A program made the translations under genes and the position numbers. Below, piece by piece: positions 49,963 through 58,310 of a stretch of 64,000 nt of DNA. The stretch spans positions 19,755-83,754 of IMG/VR virus record IMGVR_UViG_3300042482_001698. One strand, 5' to 3'. The stretch is from a virus. Positions within the stretch are counted from its first letter, which is position 1. Each line of letters opens with the position of its first letter. The notes under the pieces were generated by a model. That model worked only from the letters and a program-made list of their open reading frames with translations. It had not been told where the DNA came from and did not search any database.

Positions 49963-50136
49963 ATTAAGTATAATAAATTTCATTTGGACTTATCATCAAA
50001 AAATTTCGAGGAAGTAAATTTGTATCTTGAGGCTATTTTCGATGTTTGCTGTAAATTGAATAAAATGGGAATTACAACCAATATTAAAAAAATTAAGCCA
50101 AATCGCAAGAAAAACTCACACAATTTACCTAAATAA
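49963..50136 (+). CDS. Small protein with a possible AUU start
   Basis: A perfect AGGAGG (49951-49956) is followed not by ATG but by ATT at 49963, in frame with a 58-residue basic protein (KYNKFHLDLSSKNFEE..., KKIKPNRKKNSH). The nearest GTG after the site reads only three codons. The only in-frame GTG is at 49936, before the site. An AUU start, as in infC, is the simplest reading. Function unknown. Confidence 0.45.
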   Translation: MKYNKFHLDLSSKNFEEVNLYLEAIFDVCCKLNKMGITTNIKKIKPNRKKNSHNLPK

Positions 50137-50161
50137 TTTAGATTCAAAAATGGAGAAAAAA

Positions 50162-50578
50162 ATGAGCAATAACAACCTGATGCCACCTATCGGATATAAC
50201 GAAGCAGCATCATCGGGTGAAAAATCAATATCAATTCTTTTCAGCAAACTCTTTGAATCTCGTGATTTTGCTCATTATGCACATTTGCAATCAAAGTCTT
50301 ATAGCCAGCACAAAGCACTCGGCGGCTTTTATGAATCAATTGTTGATCTTGCCGACACAATTTTTGAAACATATTCTGGGAAATATGGACTTGTTTCATT
50401 CAAAATGAATTCTGTGCCAGCCAATCAGGATGTAATATCTTATTTTGAATCATTCGCTAAATTTGTAGAAGGCTTTCATAACACGATTGATAAAAAAGAT
50501 ACATTTATTCATAATCAATTAGATGAAATTTCTACCGAAGTTTATCATCTAATTTATAAGCTTAAGAATCTTAAGTAA
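50162..50578 (+). CDS. Helical phage protein, DUF5856-like
   Basis: A 138-residue helical protein: LFESRDFAHYAHLQSKSYSQ, HKALGGFYESIVDLADTIFE, TYSGKYG. The H...Y.H.ALG.FY..I.DL.D...E.Y.G.YG pattern recalls the DUF5856/ferritin-like family of phages, of unknown function. GGAGA lies 6 nt before ATG 50162, and it is chosen over 50150. Confidence 0.65.
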   Translation: MSNNNLMPPIGYNEAASSGEKSISILFSKLFESRDFAHYAHLQSKSYSQHKALGGFYESIVDLADTIFETYSGKYGLVSFKMNSVPANQDVISYFESFAKFVEGFHNTIDKKDTFIHNQLDEISTEVYHLIYKLKNLK

Positions 50579-50579
50579 A

Positions 50580-51608
50580 TCATTCGGCTTCGTAATAATA
50601 AACTGTATGAAGAGGTGTTGGACACAAGTTTAAATCTGCTGCCTCTTTGATGAATAAAACAATAGCAGGCAAGCTTTTTTCTACAGATGGTCCAACTTCT
50701 GTGTATTCGACAAATTGGCGGCTTTTCTTGCCCCACATCATCTTGATACTTGCTGATCCAGCAGAATAGAACCAGTCAACATCTGTTCCAGAACCTTGAG
50801 CATTTTCAAGTCTTTCAGTTTTATAACCATTTATCCCAATCATCTTAGCAATAAGATTATTTATCTTGTCGCCATCTTCTTTTTGACAAATCTCAGGAGC
50901 ATAAATTGATTCTCCAAATGTGTGCATGTTCATAACAGCTTTGAACTTCATGTGATTCATTAGACACATTACAAGCTTAATTGGTGAAGGAGAAGGATTG
51001 TTGGGTCTTTTAGGGTAAGGGAAACTAATCGAAGGATTGTAACCCTCAATCTTGTCAGATTTCAAATATGTATCTGGCGACATTGTTGGAATGAAATAAA
51101 TATCACGATTATTAAGAATCCATGTTATGTCATCGTTTTTTCCATAACCATTCAAAAGCTTTTCTATTGTGTGCATCGTAGCAAGTATCGCATACTCTTC
51201 ATCACCATATAAACCTGCGTTGATAAGAACCTTTGGTTTGTCTTTTGTTCCTATCCTAAAATAATGACATTCTGTTCCATTGGCAGTTTTACCATATGTT
51301 GCAATGTCAGTGAAATCTGGTGCTTCTTTGTTCCACTTCTCAAGCTGGTCAATTATATCACTTTGTTTTTTATAATTTAAGGCCACATTGCTTACTTGAA
51401 AAGATTTATCTGAAACTTTTTTTGGCAAATATTTATCAATAATTTTGTTTGTAATTTTTTCTATTTTATTTTTAACATAATCTTTAGTTTCGTGTTTAAC
51501 CACACTTATGGCAAATTTTTGCAATATATTTTTTTTATATAAAAGAATTACGTCTGCCACGAAGAGCAGAGAAATAGTGGCCAAAACAATTAACCTGAAA
51601 TTTCTCAT
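50580..51608 (-). CDS. Membrane-anchored M14 carboxypeptidase-like protein, probably altered active site
   Basis: A 342-residue protein with an N-terminal anchor helix (about 4-23) and an M14 domain: INAGLYGDEE (where the zinc-binding HxxE would lie), NNRDIYFIPTMSPD, NMHTFGES (second zinc His) and EYTEVGPS (catalytic Glu region). In active M14 enzymes the first motif is HGxE; here His is Tyr (YGDE), so one zinc ligand is missing. It may bind but not cut peptides. ATG 51608 is preferred because a TATATAATGAT box abuts it. No Shine-Dalgarno. Confidence 0.7.
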   Translation of the reverse strand: MRNFRLIVLATISLLFVADVILLYKKNILQKFAISVVKHETKDYVKNKIEKITNKIIDKYLPKKVSDKSFQVSNVALNYKKQSDIIDQLEKWNKEAPDFTDIATYGKTANGTECHYFRIGTKDKPKVLINAGLYGDEEYAILATMHTIEKLLNGYGKNDDITWILNNRDIYFIPTMSPDTYLKSDKIEGYNPSISFPYPKRPNNPSPSPIKLVMCLMNHMKFKAVMNMHTFGESIYAPEICQKEDGDKINNLIAKMIGINGYKTERLENAQGSGTDVDWFYSAGSASIKMMWGKKSRQFVEYTEVGPSVEKSLPAIVLFIKEAADLNLCPTPLHTVYYYEAE

Positions 51609-51619
51609 ATCATTATATA
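51609..51619 (-). promoter_or_regulatory. TATATAATGAT box abutting a start codon
   Basis: On the minus strand TATATAATGAT is directly before the ATG at 51608, another leaderless-type arrangement. Confidence 0.4.
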
Positions 51620-51731
51620 TGATTTGAACAGGTAAAAGACTTAAATTCATTTTGCCAAACGTCAATTGCATAGATTTTTTAGAAGCAAATTACTTCAATA
51701 AAGTGCCGCCAGAATTAATTTTTGGATTAAC

Positions 51732-51737
51732 TATAAT
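51732..51737 (+). promoter_or_regulatory. -10 box near a start codon
   Basis: TATAAT ends 9 nt before the ATG at 51747, with no -35 and no Shine-Dalgarno. Confidence 0.4.
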
Positions 51738-51746
51738 ATAAAAATT

Positions 51747-52151
51747 ATGAAAAATCCATGGAAGAAACTTATTTCAAACGTAAAAATATCTGGTCGTGTC
51801 GGCTTGGCCTATGCTGCTTTACATGGCAATGAGGAAAGAAATTCATTGCATAAAATATCTATAACTTGGCAGGACTTACAGAAAAAATTCGCTGAACAAA
51901 AAAATAAGTGTTTCTGGCTAGGTGTGCCAATTGATCCAAATTGGATATTTAAGTCTTGGTTCCCTATGGCTCCTAGTGTCGATAGAATTGATAATCTACA
52001 AGAATATACATATGAAAACATTGTCATTTGCACTCGTTTCGCAAATTTGGCAAGAGGAAGTTGCGAAGCTTCCAAATTTGCCAAGATAATTGTTGCTTTG
52101 AAAAATAAAGGAATTAATCCAGACATGGATGGATTCAATAAGTTATTTTAA
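51747..52151 (+). CDS. HNH-like phage nuclease
   Basis: A 134-residue protein: CFWLGVPIDPNWIF, SVDRIDNLQEYTYENIVICTRFANLARG. The C-W-x5-P, SVDRID and NIVICTRFANL order is typical of a compact phage HNH-like family. The catalytic H is replaced by an S-V-D context, so activity is not certain. Probably leaderless from the box at 51732. Confidence 0.65.
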   Translation: MKNPWKKLISNVKISGRVGLAYAALHGNEERNSLHKISITWQDLQKKFAEQKNKCFWLGVPIDPNWIFKSWFPMAPSVDRIDNLQEYTYENIVICTRFANLARGSCEASKFAKIIVALKNKGINPDMDGFNKLF

Positions 52152-52167
52152 AAATATCTTTTGTGAT

Positions 52168-52377
52168 TTATTGCGTTTCCACTTCCATTATGAATTCTTT
52201 GCCACCTTCTCCAAATGGCCAAGGATCGTGAATACAACTTGTTATTTCAACCGAACCTGTTGATGGCCAATCATTTTGTTTTAAATCAAATTCTGGCAAT
52301 CTTGGATGCCATAAAATTCTTCCGTTAAGACCTTTGGTTATGTGACCGGGATACAAGAAAATTATTTTTCTTCTCAT
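52168..52377 (-). CDS. Small hypothetical protein
   Basis: A 69-residue protein (IFLYPGHITKGLNGRILWHP, PWPFGEGGKEFIMEVE) of beta-rich type; no family. GAGG precedes the ATG by 7 nt. Convergent with the HNH-like gene. Confidence 0.55.
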   Translation of the reverse strand: MRRKIIFLYPGHITKGLNGRILWHPRLPEFDLKQNDWPSTGSVEITSCIHDPWPFGEGGKEFIMEVETQ

Positions 52378-52482
52378 TGCGATGCCTCAATTAAAACAAA
52401 ATTGTAACACAAAATTATTGATCAGTCAATTTTTTAATCTTCAAATCAATAAATATACTTGTCACATCAAGTAAGGAGGCTT

Positions 52483-52650
52483 ATGTGGATTTATCTATTA
52501 ATCATTAATATTATTGCTGTTCATGTTTGTTTTTTAGTGTTAATTTTTTTATTAATCAAAATAATCACTGATGATAATCATGATTACATGATCCGAGAAG
52601 TTCATGAATTTTATATTCACCTATTAAAAAGAATGATTAGGAAAAAATGA
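52483..52650 (+). CDS. Small membrane protein (55 aa)
   Basis: One long hydrophobic helix (about 2-24), then a polar, basic helical tail. AAGGAGG 4 nt before ATG 52483 is decisive over the upstream in-frame start at 52459. Confidence 0.6.
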   Translation: MWIYLLIINIIAVHVCFLVLIFLLIKIITDDNHDYMIREVHEFYIHLLKRMIRKK

Positions 52651-52908
52651 TTATTCTGTGATGCGATAAAGAAATAGCGGTGTATTTGGACCCATCCAAG
52701 CACCGCTTACATTGAATTCAAAATATTCTTCTGCTTCTTCATAACTCATATCTTTGGCAAGTATTTTAATACATTTTTCACGATCATAAATTGCTAGAGA
52801 AGGTTGGCTACATCTTCTGGCAACACCAATCAAAGCTTCCTCAAATCCATCAGCAAAAAGAGCATCAGGATTCTCATCAGCAAGTTGAATTTTAATCTCT
52901 TCGTACAT
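52651..52908 (-). CDS. Small conserved phage protein
   Basis: An 85-residue protein: DGFEEALIGVARRCSQPSLA, YDREKCIKILAKDMSYEEAE, EYFEFNVSGAWMGPNTPLFL. This layout recurs in many phage genomes; the function is not known. GGGGGAAAG precedes the ATG. Its stop directly abuts the previous convergent gene's stop. Confidence 0.75.
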   Translation of the reverse strand: MYEEIKIQLADENPDALFADGFEEALIGVARRCSQPSLAIYDREKCIKILAKDMSYEEAEEYFEFNVSGAWMGPNTPLFLYRITE

Positions 52909-53029
52909 GGTCTTTCCCCCTTGATTAAAACATACAATAACTTAAAAAAATGAAAAAACAATAGTGATTTTCATTTTTTGTAAGTTACAATCAATTTTAG
53001 AAACATGAAGTAATCTTAGAGGTTTGACA

Positions 53030-53125
53030 ATGAGTGAAGCTGGTGTGTTGGCGTTGATAATGGGTTTTATAATGATCACTGTTTTTATAATTGTTAAAGT
53101 TTGGTACGATCTAACAGAAACATAG
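53030..53125 (+). CDS. Small membrane protein (31 aa)
   Basis: A 31-residue peptide that is nearly all one hydrophobic helix (GVLALIMGFIMITVFIIVKV). AGAGG lies 8 nt before the ATG, and a long hairpin terminator follows. Confidence 0.5.
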   Translation: MSEAGVLALIMGFIMITVFIIVKVWYDLTET

Positions 53126-53130
53126 AAATC

Positions 53131-53172
53131 AAATTTTAAAGCCTCGCCATAAATGACGAGGCTTTAAAATTT
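53131..53172. terminator. Bidirectional terminator
   Basis: A 16-bp perfect stem AAATTTTAAAGCCTCG / CGAGGCTTTAAAATTT with a 10-nt loop between two convergent genes. A-rich and T-rich sides let it act in both directions. Confidence 0.88.
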
Positions 53173-53190
53173 AATGGGTTTTCAAATTAA

Positions 53191-53874
53191 TTAGTTTGTT
53201 TCATCAGGTACAGTTACTGTATTAATTCTTTTTATCTTGAAGCCGGGAATTGAATCATCTTCAGTTTCAACTAAAATCTGCCTTGTCCGCACAGGTGGCT
53301 TTTTCGGTGGAATTACCGCTTTGACCTCCATAAGATTGTTGCTGCTTTCACGAGGGTTTCTTTTGCGAGAAACAGATTCATCTGGACTCACTTTTTCAGA
53401 AGAATTGTCAGGGATGCGATTTTTTGCGTAAAATATACGCCAAAGATTAGCAGCATCGGCTCTGTGCGCTGGATCTGAATTTGGGAATGGGCCAAAATCA
53501 ACTCGCCTGTTCAGTTGGACCATGGCGATATGAGTTAATGCCTCCCTAGCAGCTTGTGATACCAAAGGCTCAGGATCATCAAGCAACATATACAACGACT
53601 CATTAGGCTTATAGCTCATTCCAGAAGCGAAAGCTGCTGCAACACGGTAAGTTGGATCGCTCGACACAATAGCTGGTGCAATCATATCGCTGTTCGTGTT
53701 TAGGTTACGAGCTAAATTAGTGGCGTGAAGCCTCATCTGGACGATACTGGCGGGTGTATTTAGGTAACTGCTGCGAGTTGGAGAGCAATTAGATCCATGG
53801 CCACAACCAACAGCTTGACACATCGACTCCAGCCCATTTTGGCTGAATGTAAGTAAAACAATCATAGTGAGCAT
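53191..53874 (-). CDS. Secreted HEAT-like protein
   Basis: A 227-residue protein with a signal peptide (about 1-18, MLTMIVLLTFSQNGLES). The mature part has a Cys-containing start, a HEAT-like helical region (RVAAAFASGMSYKPNESLYM, PLVSQAAREALTHIAM) and a long basic/Ser/Pro tail. I recall a similar YMLLDDPEPLVSQAARE repeat in planctomycete proteins; this is tentative. GGAAG precedes ATG 53874. Confidence 0.6.
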   Translation of the reverse strand: MLTMIVLLTFSQNGLESMCQAVGCGHGSNCSPTRSSYLNTPASIVQMRLHATNLARNLNTNSDMIAPAIVSSDPTYRVAAAFASGMSYKPNESLYMLLDDPEPLVSQAAREALTHIAMVQLNRRVDFGPFPNSDPAHRADAANLWRIFYAKNRIPDNSSEKVSPDESVSRKRNPRESSNNLMEVKAVIPPKKPPVRTRQILVETEDDSIPGFKIKRINTVTVPDETN

Positions 53875-53967
53875 TTTTTGCTTCCATCCTATATTAGAAA
53901 AGTTGACACACTTGTTAATATAGACAACCAATCCATTGTTGTAAAGAAAAAATCAGGATTGTTTTTC

Positions 53968-55899
53968 TCAAATTTCTAAAAGTATTTTTAATTTAACTTT
54001 TATATCTTCAGATATCTTTTTAGCATGTTCATTTTCGACAAGGGCATCTGAAATTTGTGACAAGTAAAAATATATTAATGATTTAAACTTATTGTCTCTG
54101 GCGTATTTGATCCAATCATCATGAGTTGAGCTAAAAGAAATCTTTTTGTCCAATGAGCTTTTGAATGATTCTTTAGAAATTGTCAAAAGATTTTCAATAA
54201 TTTCCTTTAATCTTCTGAGTTTACATTCTTCCCTGTCATTGGAAAGCTCATGTAAAAATTCAAATAAGGCCAAGCTGGTTGCTGCGTCTGATCCTATAAG
54301 TGTAATCATTTTCTCATAGCCAGAAAAAAAGCTATCACTTTTAAGTTCTTTTCTAATGGATGGATTTTCAGTTGCGTTCAGATAAATGTTTGACATCTTA
54401 GAATTCACTAAAAAGTTTTCTTTTAATTTTTTTATTACATCCATATTTGACGCTTTGCGACTTATTTCGCTGTAAGATTCAGGCAAAGAAATTATTTTGT
54501 TGCGTTTTAAGCTTCTTGGTTTTGGCAATTGATAAATAGCATCAATTTCTCTTCTAATTTGTGGATCTACTTTAACGCCACTGGCTCTACGAACATGGTG
54601 TCCGATAATGTCTTGGAATTTATCTGTATTAATTCCTTCTGGTGAAAGTGCCGTTGTGAATCCATATTTTACTGCTCTTGGCAAGTCTCCTCTGAGATTT
54701 ACCGATCTCGCCCAATCTTCTGGTTCTTTTGTAGATGGATCAACATGTCTTTGTAATTGTCTGAGCATTTCTTCTGGTTTTTTTGCCGCTAATATGTGAG
54801 TAAGACTTGCTCCTCCTCCCTCTGGAGATCCTACAGCCAAAGGAACCTCCCATTTTCTGTTTTTCTGGGTTTTGGGGATTTTCATGCCTTGCATCATTGC
54901 ATATTCAGGACTATTGGGGTCAAGAGCCGCTCCCATTTGAGCGTAAGGTCCACCGGGTTTATTTACAGAAGCATTCATTTTGTAAAAATTAGCCACGAAA
55001 TCAACCCAAACATCCCATAATTGTTGGCTACCAATATTTCTTTTTGCTAATTTATTAATTGTTCCAAGATAATCTCTTATTGGCTTTACTGCTTTGCTTG
55101 GAACATCCAGTCCCATTTTTATATCTTTTTTTGTAAATTTTTTATCAATGTTCCATAGTTCTGGGTCTATTTCACTGACTAAGTCTGGAAAAACTTTTCT
55201 ATATATATCAACATTATGAGTATCTATACAACCAATTCTACCGAATATTAGTTGTGCCATAAAACCAGCCTTAACTGGCCCTGCTCCGGGTATCATGGCT
55301 AATATACGAATCAATGTTTCATCATCATCATTCTTAGCAGCCATTAATCTTTCATATAGTTCGTGTCTATTGTTCCAAATATGAACAATAGTATCATATT
55401 TCCATCCAGCGACAGTCTCAAGAACCTTTGCGTCTTCAACATTTAAAGTGTGGAATATTGCTGAAAGTATTTCAGCAGGATCATTTGGCCACTCGTCATA
55501 AATTGTTTTTCTACTGTCATCTCCTGTTCCCTTTATGTCTAGTGGTATGTTTTTAAGAGATGTTTTCATGATATTTTCTTTTGAGATTTTATCAGGAAAT
55601 AATGTTTTTAAAATATTCATTATAATCGGGAAATTGTCCCAATGAGCACTAAAACTTACATTCGCAGTAAGTGGACTAAACATAAGAACTTGTGCCATTT
55701 GGTCGGCATTTGTTTGAGCAAAAGCTTTGATAAATTCTATTTCACGAAGATAAGCACTGATTGGAGTTTTAACACATACTTCTCCACTAGATGGATTAGC
55801 ATCTGTGTTTTCGTTTAGTGGACGTGTGCATAGTCCAAATAAAAAATAACTTTGAAATGCTTCTTTTAAATATAGCCAATCAGAAAATGAATTTAACAT
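53968..55899 (-). CDS. Helix-hairpin-helix protein with capsid-targeting-like N-terminus
   Basis: A 643-residue protein. The N-terminus SFSDWLYLKE then A fits the capsid-targeting pattern with an LxE cut site at residue 13. A HhH-GPD-like segment (LAMIPGAGPVKAGFMAQLI, then GCIDTHNVDIYRKVF) at about 200-235 resembles DNA-glycosylase/RadC-type DNA-binding hairpins. The C-terminal ~180 residues are helical and charged. It may be a packaged DNA-binding or DNA-modifying protein. It overlaps the exostosin-like gene by 7 nt. Confidence 0.7.
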   Translation of the reverse strand: MLNSFSDWLYLKEAFQSYFLFGLCTRPLNENTDANPSSGEVCVKTPISAYLREIEFIKAFAQTNADQMAQVLMFSPLTANVSFSAHWDNFPIIMNILKTLFPDKISKENIMKTSLKNIPLDIKGTGDDSRKTIYDEWPNDPAEILSAIFHTLNVEDAKVLETVAGWKYDTIVHIWNNRHELYERLMAAKNDDDETLIRILAMIPGAGPVKAGFMAQLIFGRIGCIDTHNVDIYRKVFPDLVSEIDPELWNIDKKFTKKDIKMGLDVPSKAVKPIRDYLGTINKLAKRNIGSQQLWDVWVDFVANFYKMNASVNKPGGPYAQMGAALDPNSPEYAMMQGMKIPKTQKNRKWEVPLAVGSPEGGGASLTHILAAKKPEEMLRQLQRHVDPSTKEPEDWARSVNLRGDLPRAVKYGFTTALSPEGINTDKFQDIIGHHVRRASGVKVDPQIRREIDAIYQLPKPRSLKRNKIISLPESYSEISRKASNMDVIKKLKENFLVNSKMSNIYLNATENPSIRKELKSDSFFSGYEKMITLIGSDAATSLALFEFLHELSNDREECKLRRLKEIIENLLTISKESFKSSLDKKISFSSTHDDWIKYARDNKFKSLIYFYLSQISDALVENEHAKKISEDIKVKLKILLEI

Positions 55900-56828
55900 A
55901 TTTTATTTAGCGTTTTAATTAAAAATTTACCTATTTTTTTCGGAGCAAACCAATTTTCCCAAACCGATCTAGCTTTAACTGACATTTCAGAAAGATTGTA
56001 TTCTTGCTTGTAATCTTTTATTCTTTTTTCGATTGATTCTATATTGTCTTCTTCAATTCTAATCAAAAAATTATAATCTATCTCATCTTCTAACGGTAGT
56101 TTTGCCTCATCAGAAATAACTATTGGTATTCTACCAAATGACATTGCCTCAAATAATCTTATCGATGAAACACCAAAGCCTTGTGGACATAAAATAAATT
56201 TTGACATGTTCATCAAGCCAGAATAATATGACTCCAAAGAACTTGTGTCTCTTTCAAAATAACGCTCTAGCCAAAATCTAATATTAATAATGACAAATTT
56301 CATTTCAGTACAAGTCATCCTTTTGACCATTTTTTTTCTAATATCATTACATGCGTAGCCCATAAATGAATAATCATACAAAGCAAGATCTATTGGCGTC
56401 ACTGTCTCTGGAGGTGATACAATCGGTTGATAAGCCATGCAAAACATGTTGCTGCTTTTTTTAACAGAAAAAGAAAAAACAATTGATTCAGACACAAGGA
56501 AATTGATTTCTACATCAGTGTCAGATCCAATAAAGAAAATATGCTTTCCTTTGTTTTTTTCATAATATGGTAATATTTCTTTTATTACTTGTTGTAATTC
56601 CAATTGATCAACAAACCGATGAGTGTGTCTTATCAAAAGTGGCACAATTAAAAAATCACATTCCAACCAAGAATTTATGGTTGGAATTGAATCATAATCA
56701 CCTATCACATGAAATGCATTGTTCATAACAGGCTTCGACTTGTCGAAGAAATCTGTCATCGGTGTGATCGACCATTCTTTTCCTGTTATTTCAACAAAAG
56801 ATTCTACTGGATAAATAAAAAATTTCAT
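55893..56828 (-). CDS. Exostosin-type (GT47-like) glycosyltransferase
   Basis: A 311-residue GT-B protein. The C-terminal donor-site segment SKFILCPQGFGVSSIRLFEA followed by MSFGRIPIVISDEAKLPLED is the GT47/exostosin signature. The N-terminal half has NSWLECDFLIVPLLIRHTHRF. It should transfer a sugar to a glycan. It has no Shine-Dalgarno. It lies upstream of the HhH gene in one operon. Confidence 0.78.
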   Translation of the reverse strand: MKFFIYPVESFVEITGKEWSITPMTDFFDKSKPVMNNAFHVIGDYDSIPTINSWLECDFLIVPLLIRHTHRFVDQLELQQVIKEILPYYEKNKGKHIFFIGSDTDVEINFLVSESIVFSFSVKKSSNMFCMAYQPIVSPPETVTPIDLALYDYSFMGYACNDIRKKMVKRMTCTEMKFVIINIRFWLERYFERDTSSLESYYSGLMNMSKFILCPQGFGVSSIRLFEAMSFGRIPIVISDEAKLPLEDEIDYNFLIRIEEDNIESIEKRIKDYKQEYNLSEMSVKARSVWENWFAPKKIGKFLIKTLNKIC

Positions 56829-56839
56829 TATTTTATGAC

Positions 56840-56868
56840 TTGAAAATTTGTAATGTAAACACTAAAAT
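56840..56868 (+). promoter_or_regulatory. Promoter of tRNA-Ile(UAU)
   Basis: TTGAAA (56840-56845), a 17-nt spacer and TAAAAT (56863-56868), 8 nt before the tRNA. The spacer contains TAATGTAAA as in two other promoters. Confidence 0.65.
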
Positions 56869-56876
56869 TGATTTAA

Positions 56877-56948
56877 CGAGCCGACGCATCCGGTGATGCA
56901 CCAATTCTTATACAGTTGTACAGTTTGGTTCGACTCCAAACGGCTCGA
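56877..56948 (+). tRNA. tRNA-Ile(UAU)-like
   Basis: Acceptor CGAGCCG/CGGCTCG, D arm GCAT-CCGGTG-ATGC (6-nt loop), anticodon stem CAATT/AGTTG, loop CTTATAC, V loop TACAG, and T arm TTTGG-TTCGACT-CCAAA. Anticodon TAT (56909-56911) reads AUA. One extra nucleotide lies between the D and anticodon stems and C38 is atypical, so it is a slightly degenerate tRNA. CCA is not encoded. Its promoter is directly upstream. Confidence 0.75.
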
Positions 56949-56975
56949 TAAAAAAATCATATGATTTCTATTGTT

Positions 56976-58187
56976 TTACCATTTTCGCATTGCTGCTCTT
57001 CTAGCATATGTCACGTTTGCGGCAAATGGATTATCAGTTGACCTGATGATGTTTTGTTCTGGGGGAACAGTATCTGCAACAGGCATTGGCCTATTAGCAT
57101 TTCCATCTGGATTTAGACCAACTCGTTTGTAATAAGCTGCTTTTTGTTCTGGGCTAAGACCAGAACCACTAGAAGGACTAGAAGCGGTTTGTCTTTCAAT
57201 TCCATCAAGACTGCGTGGTGTTGCTTCAGATGGTGAATTAAAACTAGTTAATTGATTTGAAGATGAACCTATTTCTGGATTGTATGACATTTTGTCATTG
57301 CCAAAACTCATAGTTGATCCTGTTCCTGATCCTGTATCGGCTACTGGTGCAATCTTTCCTTTACCGCTCATTCTTTGTTGATAAGCTGCTATTTGTTCTG
57401 GGCTAAGTCCAGTTCTAGTATTACCCATTAATGATCCACCTGCACCATCAGTGTTGAATCCAGATCCCATTGACAACATTTTACTTGTGTCTGATGGGGT
57501 AGAAGAAAAATTGTAATCTCCTCCAGATTGACCTTTGCCTGCCATATAAGTTGGCTTTCCTCTTTGTTGTAAGCCTACAGAGCCAGATTGATCTCCTCCA
57601 GAATCGAGTTTTGTTCCTGTGCTGCCTACTTGTCCAAGTCCTACTTGTCCACGAGATACTGGTTGTCCAAGAGATTTTGATTTTAGCATAGCAATCATTT
57701 CTTTGACTTTTTCTTTTTGTATATTTTTTGGAAAACTTAATATTTTAAATACTGTTCTTTTCATCGTCTCATCACTGTATTTGGAATCATTTATCCCATT
57801 TTTCCTAAGATGATCACGCAAAATTTCTATTTGCTTTTGAATGTTATTTGTATTTGGCTTGGCAGAGAGTTCTTTTTGTTTTTCTCGTGCTTGAATGTCT
57901 GATGCAATTGCGTTCAAATCATAACTTGGTTTTGGTTTAGGTCTTGGTTCATATGGCTTATCTTTAAAAGGATTAGAAGAACTATCGTACCCTGCTGATC
58001 TTGATCCAACATCTTTGGAAATTAACTCTAAATCATAGTCTGGAGTTGGAACTCTTTTACCAAAGCCCCACAGTTCGTCTATTCTATTAAATTCCTCTTC
58101 ATCAAACACATTTTCATTAATCATTGAACTATTATTGATTAATGAAAATTTATTTTTATGTTCAATGAATTCAAAATAACTTCGCAT
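56976..58187 (-). CDS. Low-complexity repeat protein, CTS-like N-terminus
   Basis: A 403-residue protein with a possible capsid-targeting start (SYFEFIE; an INE site at about 25). The middle has a helical domain (IEILRDHLRKNGINDSKYSD) and the second half is Gly/Ser/Gln-rich with two LSPEQxAAYxxR units followed by PVADT. These are disordered, scaffold-like features. GAGG precedes the ATG. Nothing suggests an enzyme. Confidence 0.6.
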   Translation of the reverse strand: MRSYFEFIEHKNKFSLINNSSMINENVFDEEEFNRIDELWGFGKRVPTPDYDLELISKDVGSRSAGYDSSSNPFKDKPYEPRPKPKPSYDLNAIASDIQAREKQKELSAKPNTNNIQKQIEILRDHLRKNGINDSKYSDETMKRTVFKILSFPKNIQKEKVKEMIAMLKSKSLGQPVSRGQVGLGQVGSTGTKLDSGGDQSGSVGLQQRGKPTYMAGKGQSGGDYNFSSTPSDTSKMLSMGSGFNTDGAGGSLMGNTRTGLSPEQIAAYQQRMSGKGKIAPVADTGSGTGSTMSFGNDKMSYNPEIGSSSNQLTSFNSPSEATPRSLDGIERQTASSPSSGSGLSPEQKAAYYKRVGLNPDGNANRPMPVADTVPPEQNIIRSTDNPFAANVTYARRAAMRKW

Positions 58188-58296
58188 ATTTACCTCATAA
58201 AATAATTACTTGCTTTATTTATTCATTTTTTTTAAATAATTATCATTAAAAAATGAATTTAGCAATACAACTTCATAATGATTCTGTCACGAAAGC

Positions 58297-58304
58297 TATA
58301 AATA
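58297..58304 (+). promoter_or_regulatory. TATAAATA late-type box
   Basis: TATAAATA, the T4 late-promoter consensus, 6 nt before the ATG at 58311, with no -35 and no Shine-Dalgarno. Confidence 0.45.
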
Positions 58305-58310
58305 ATTATT

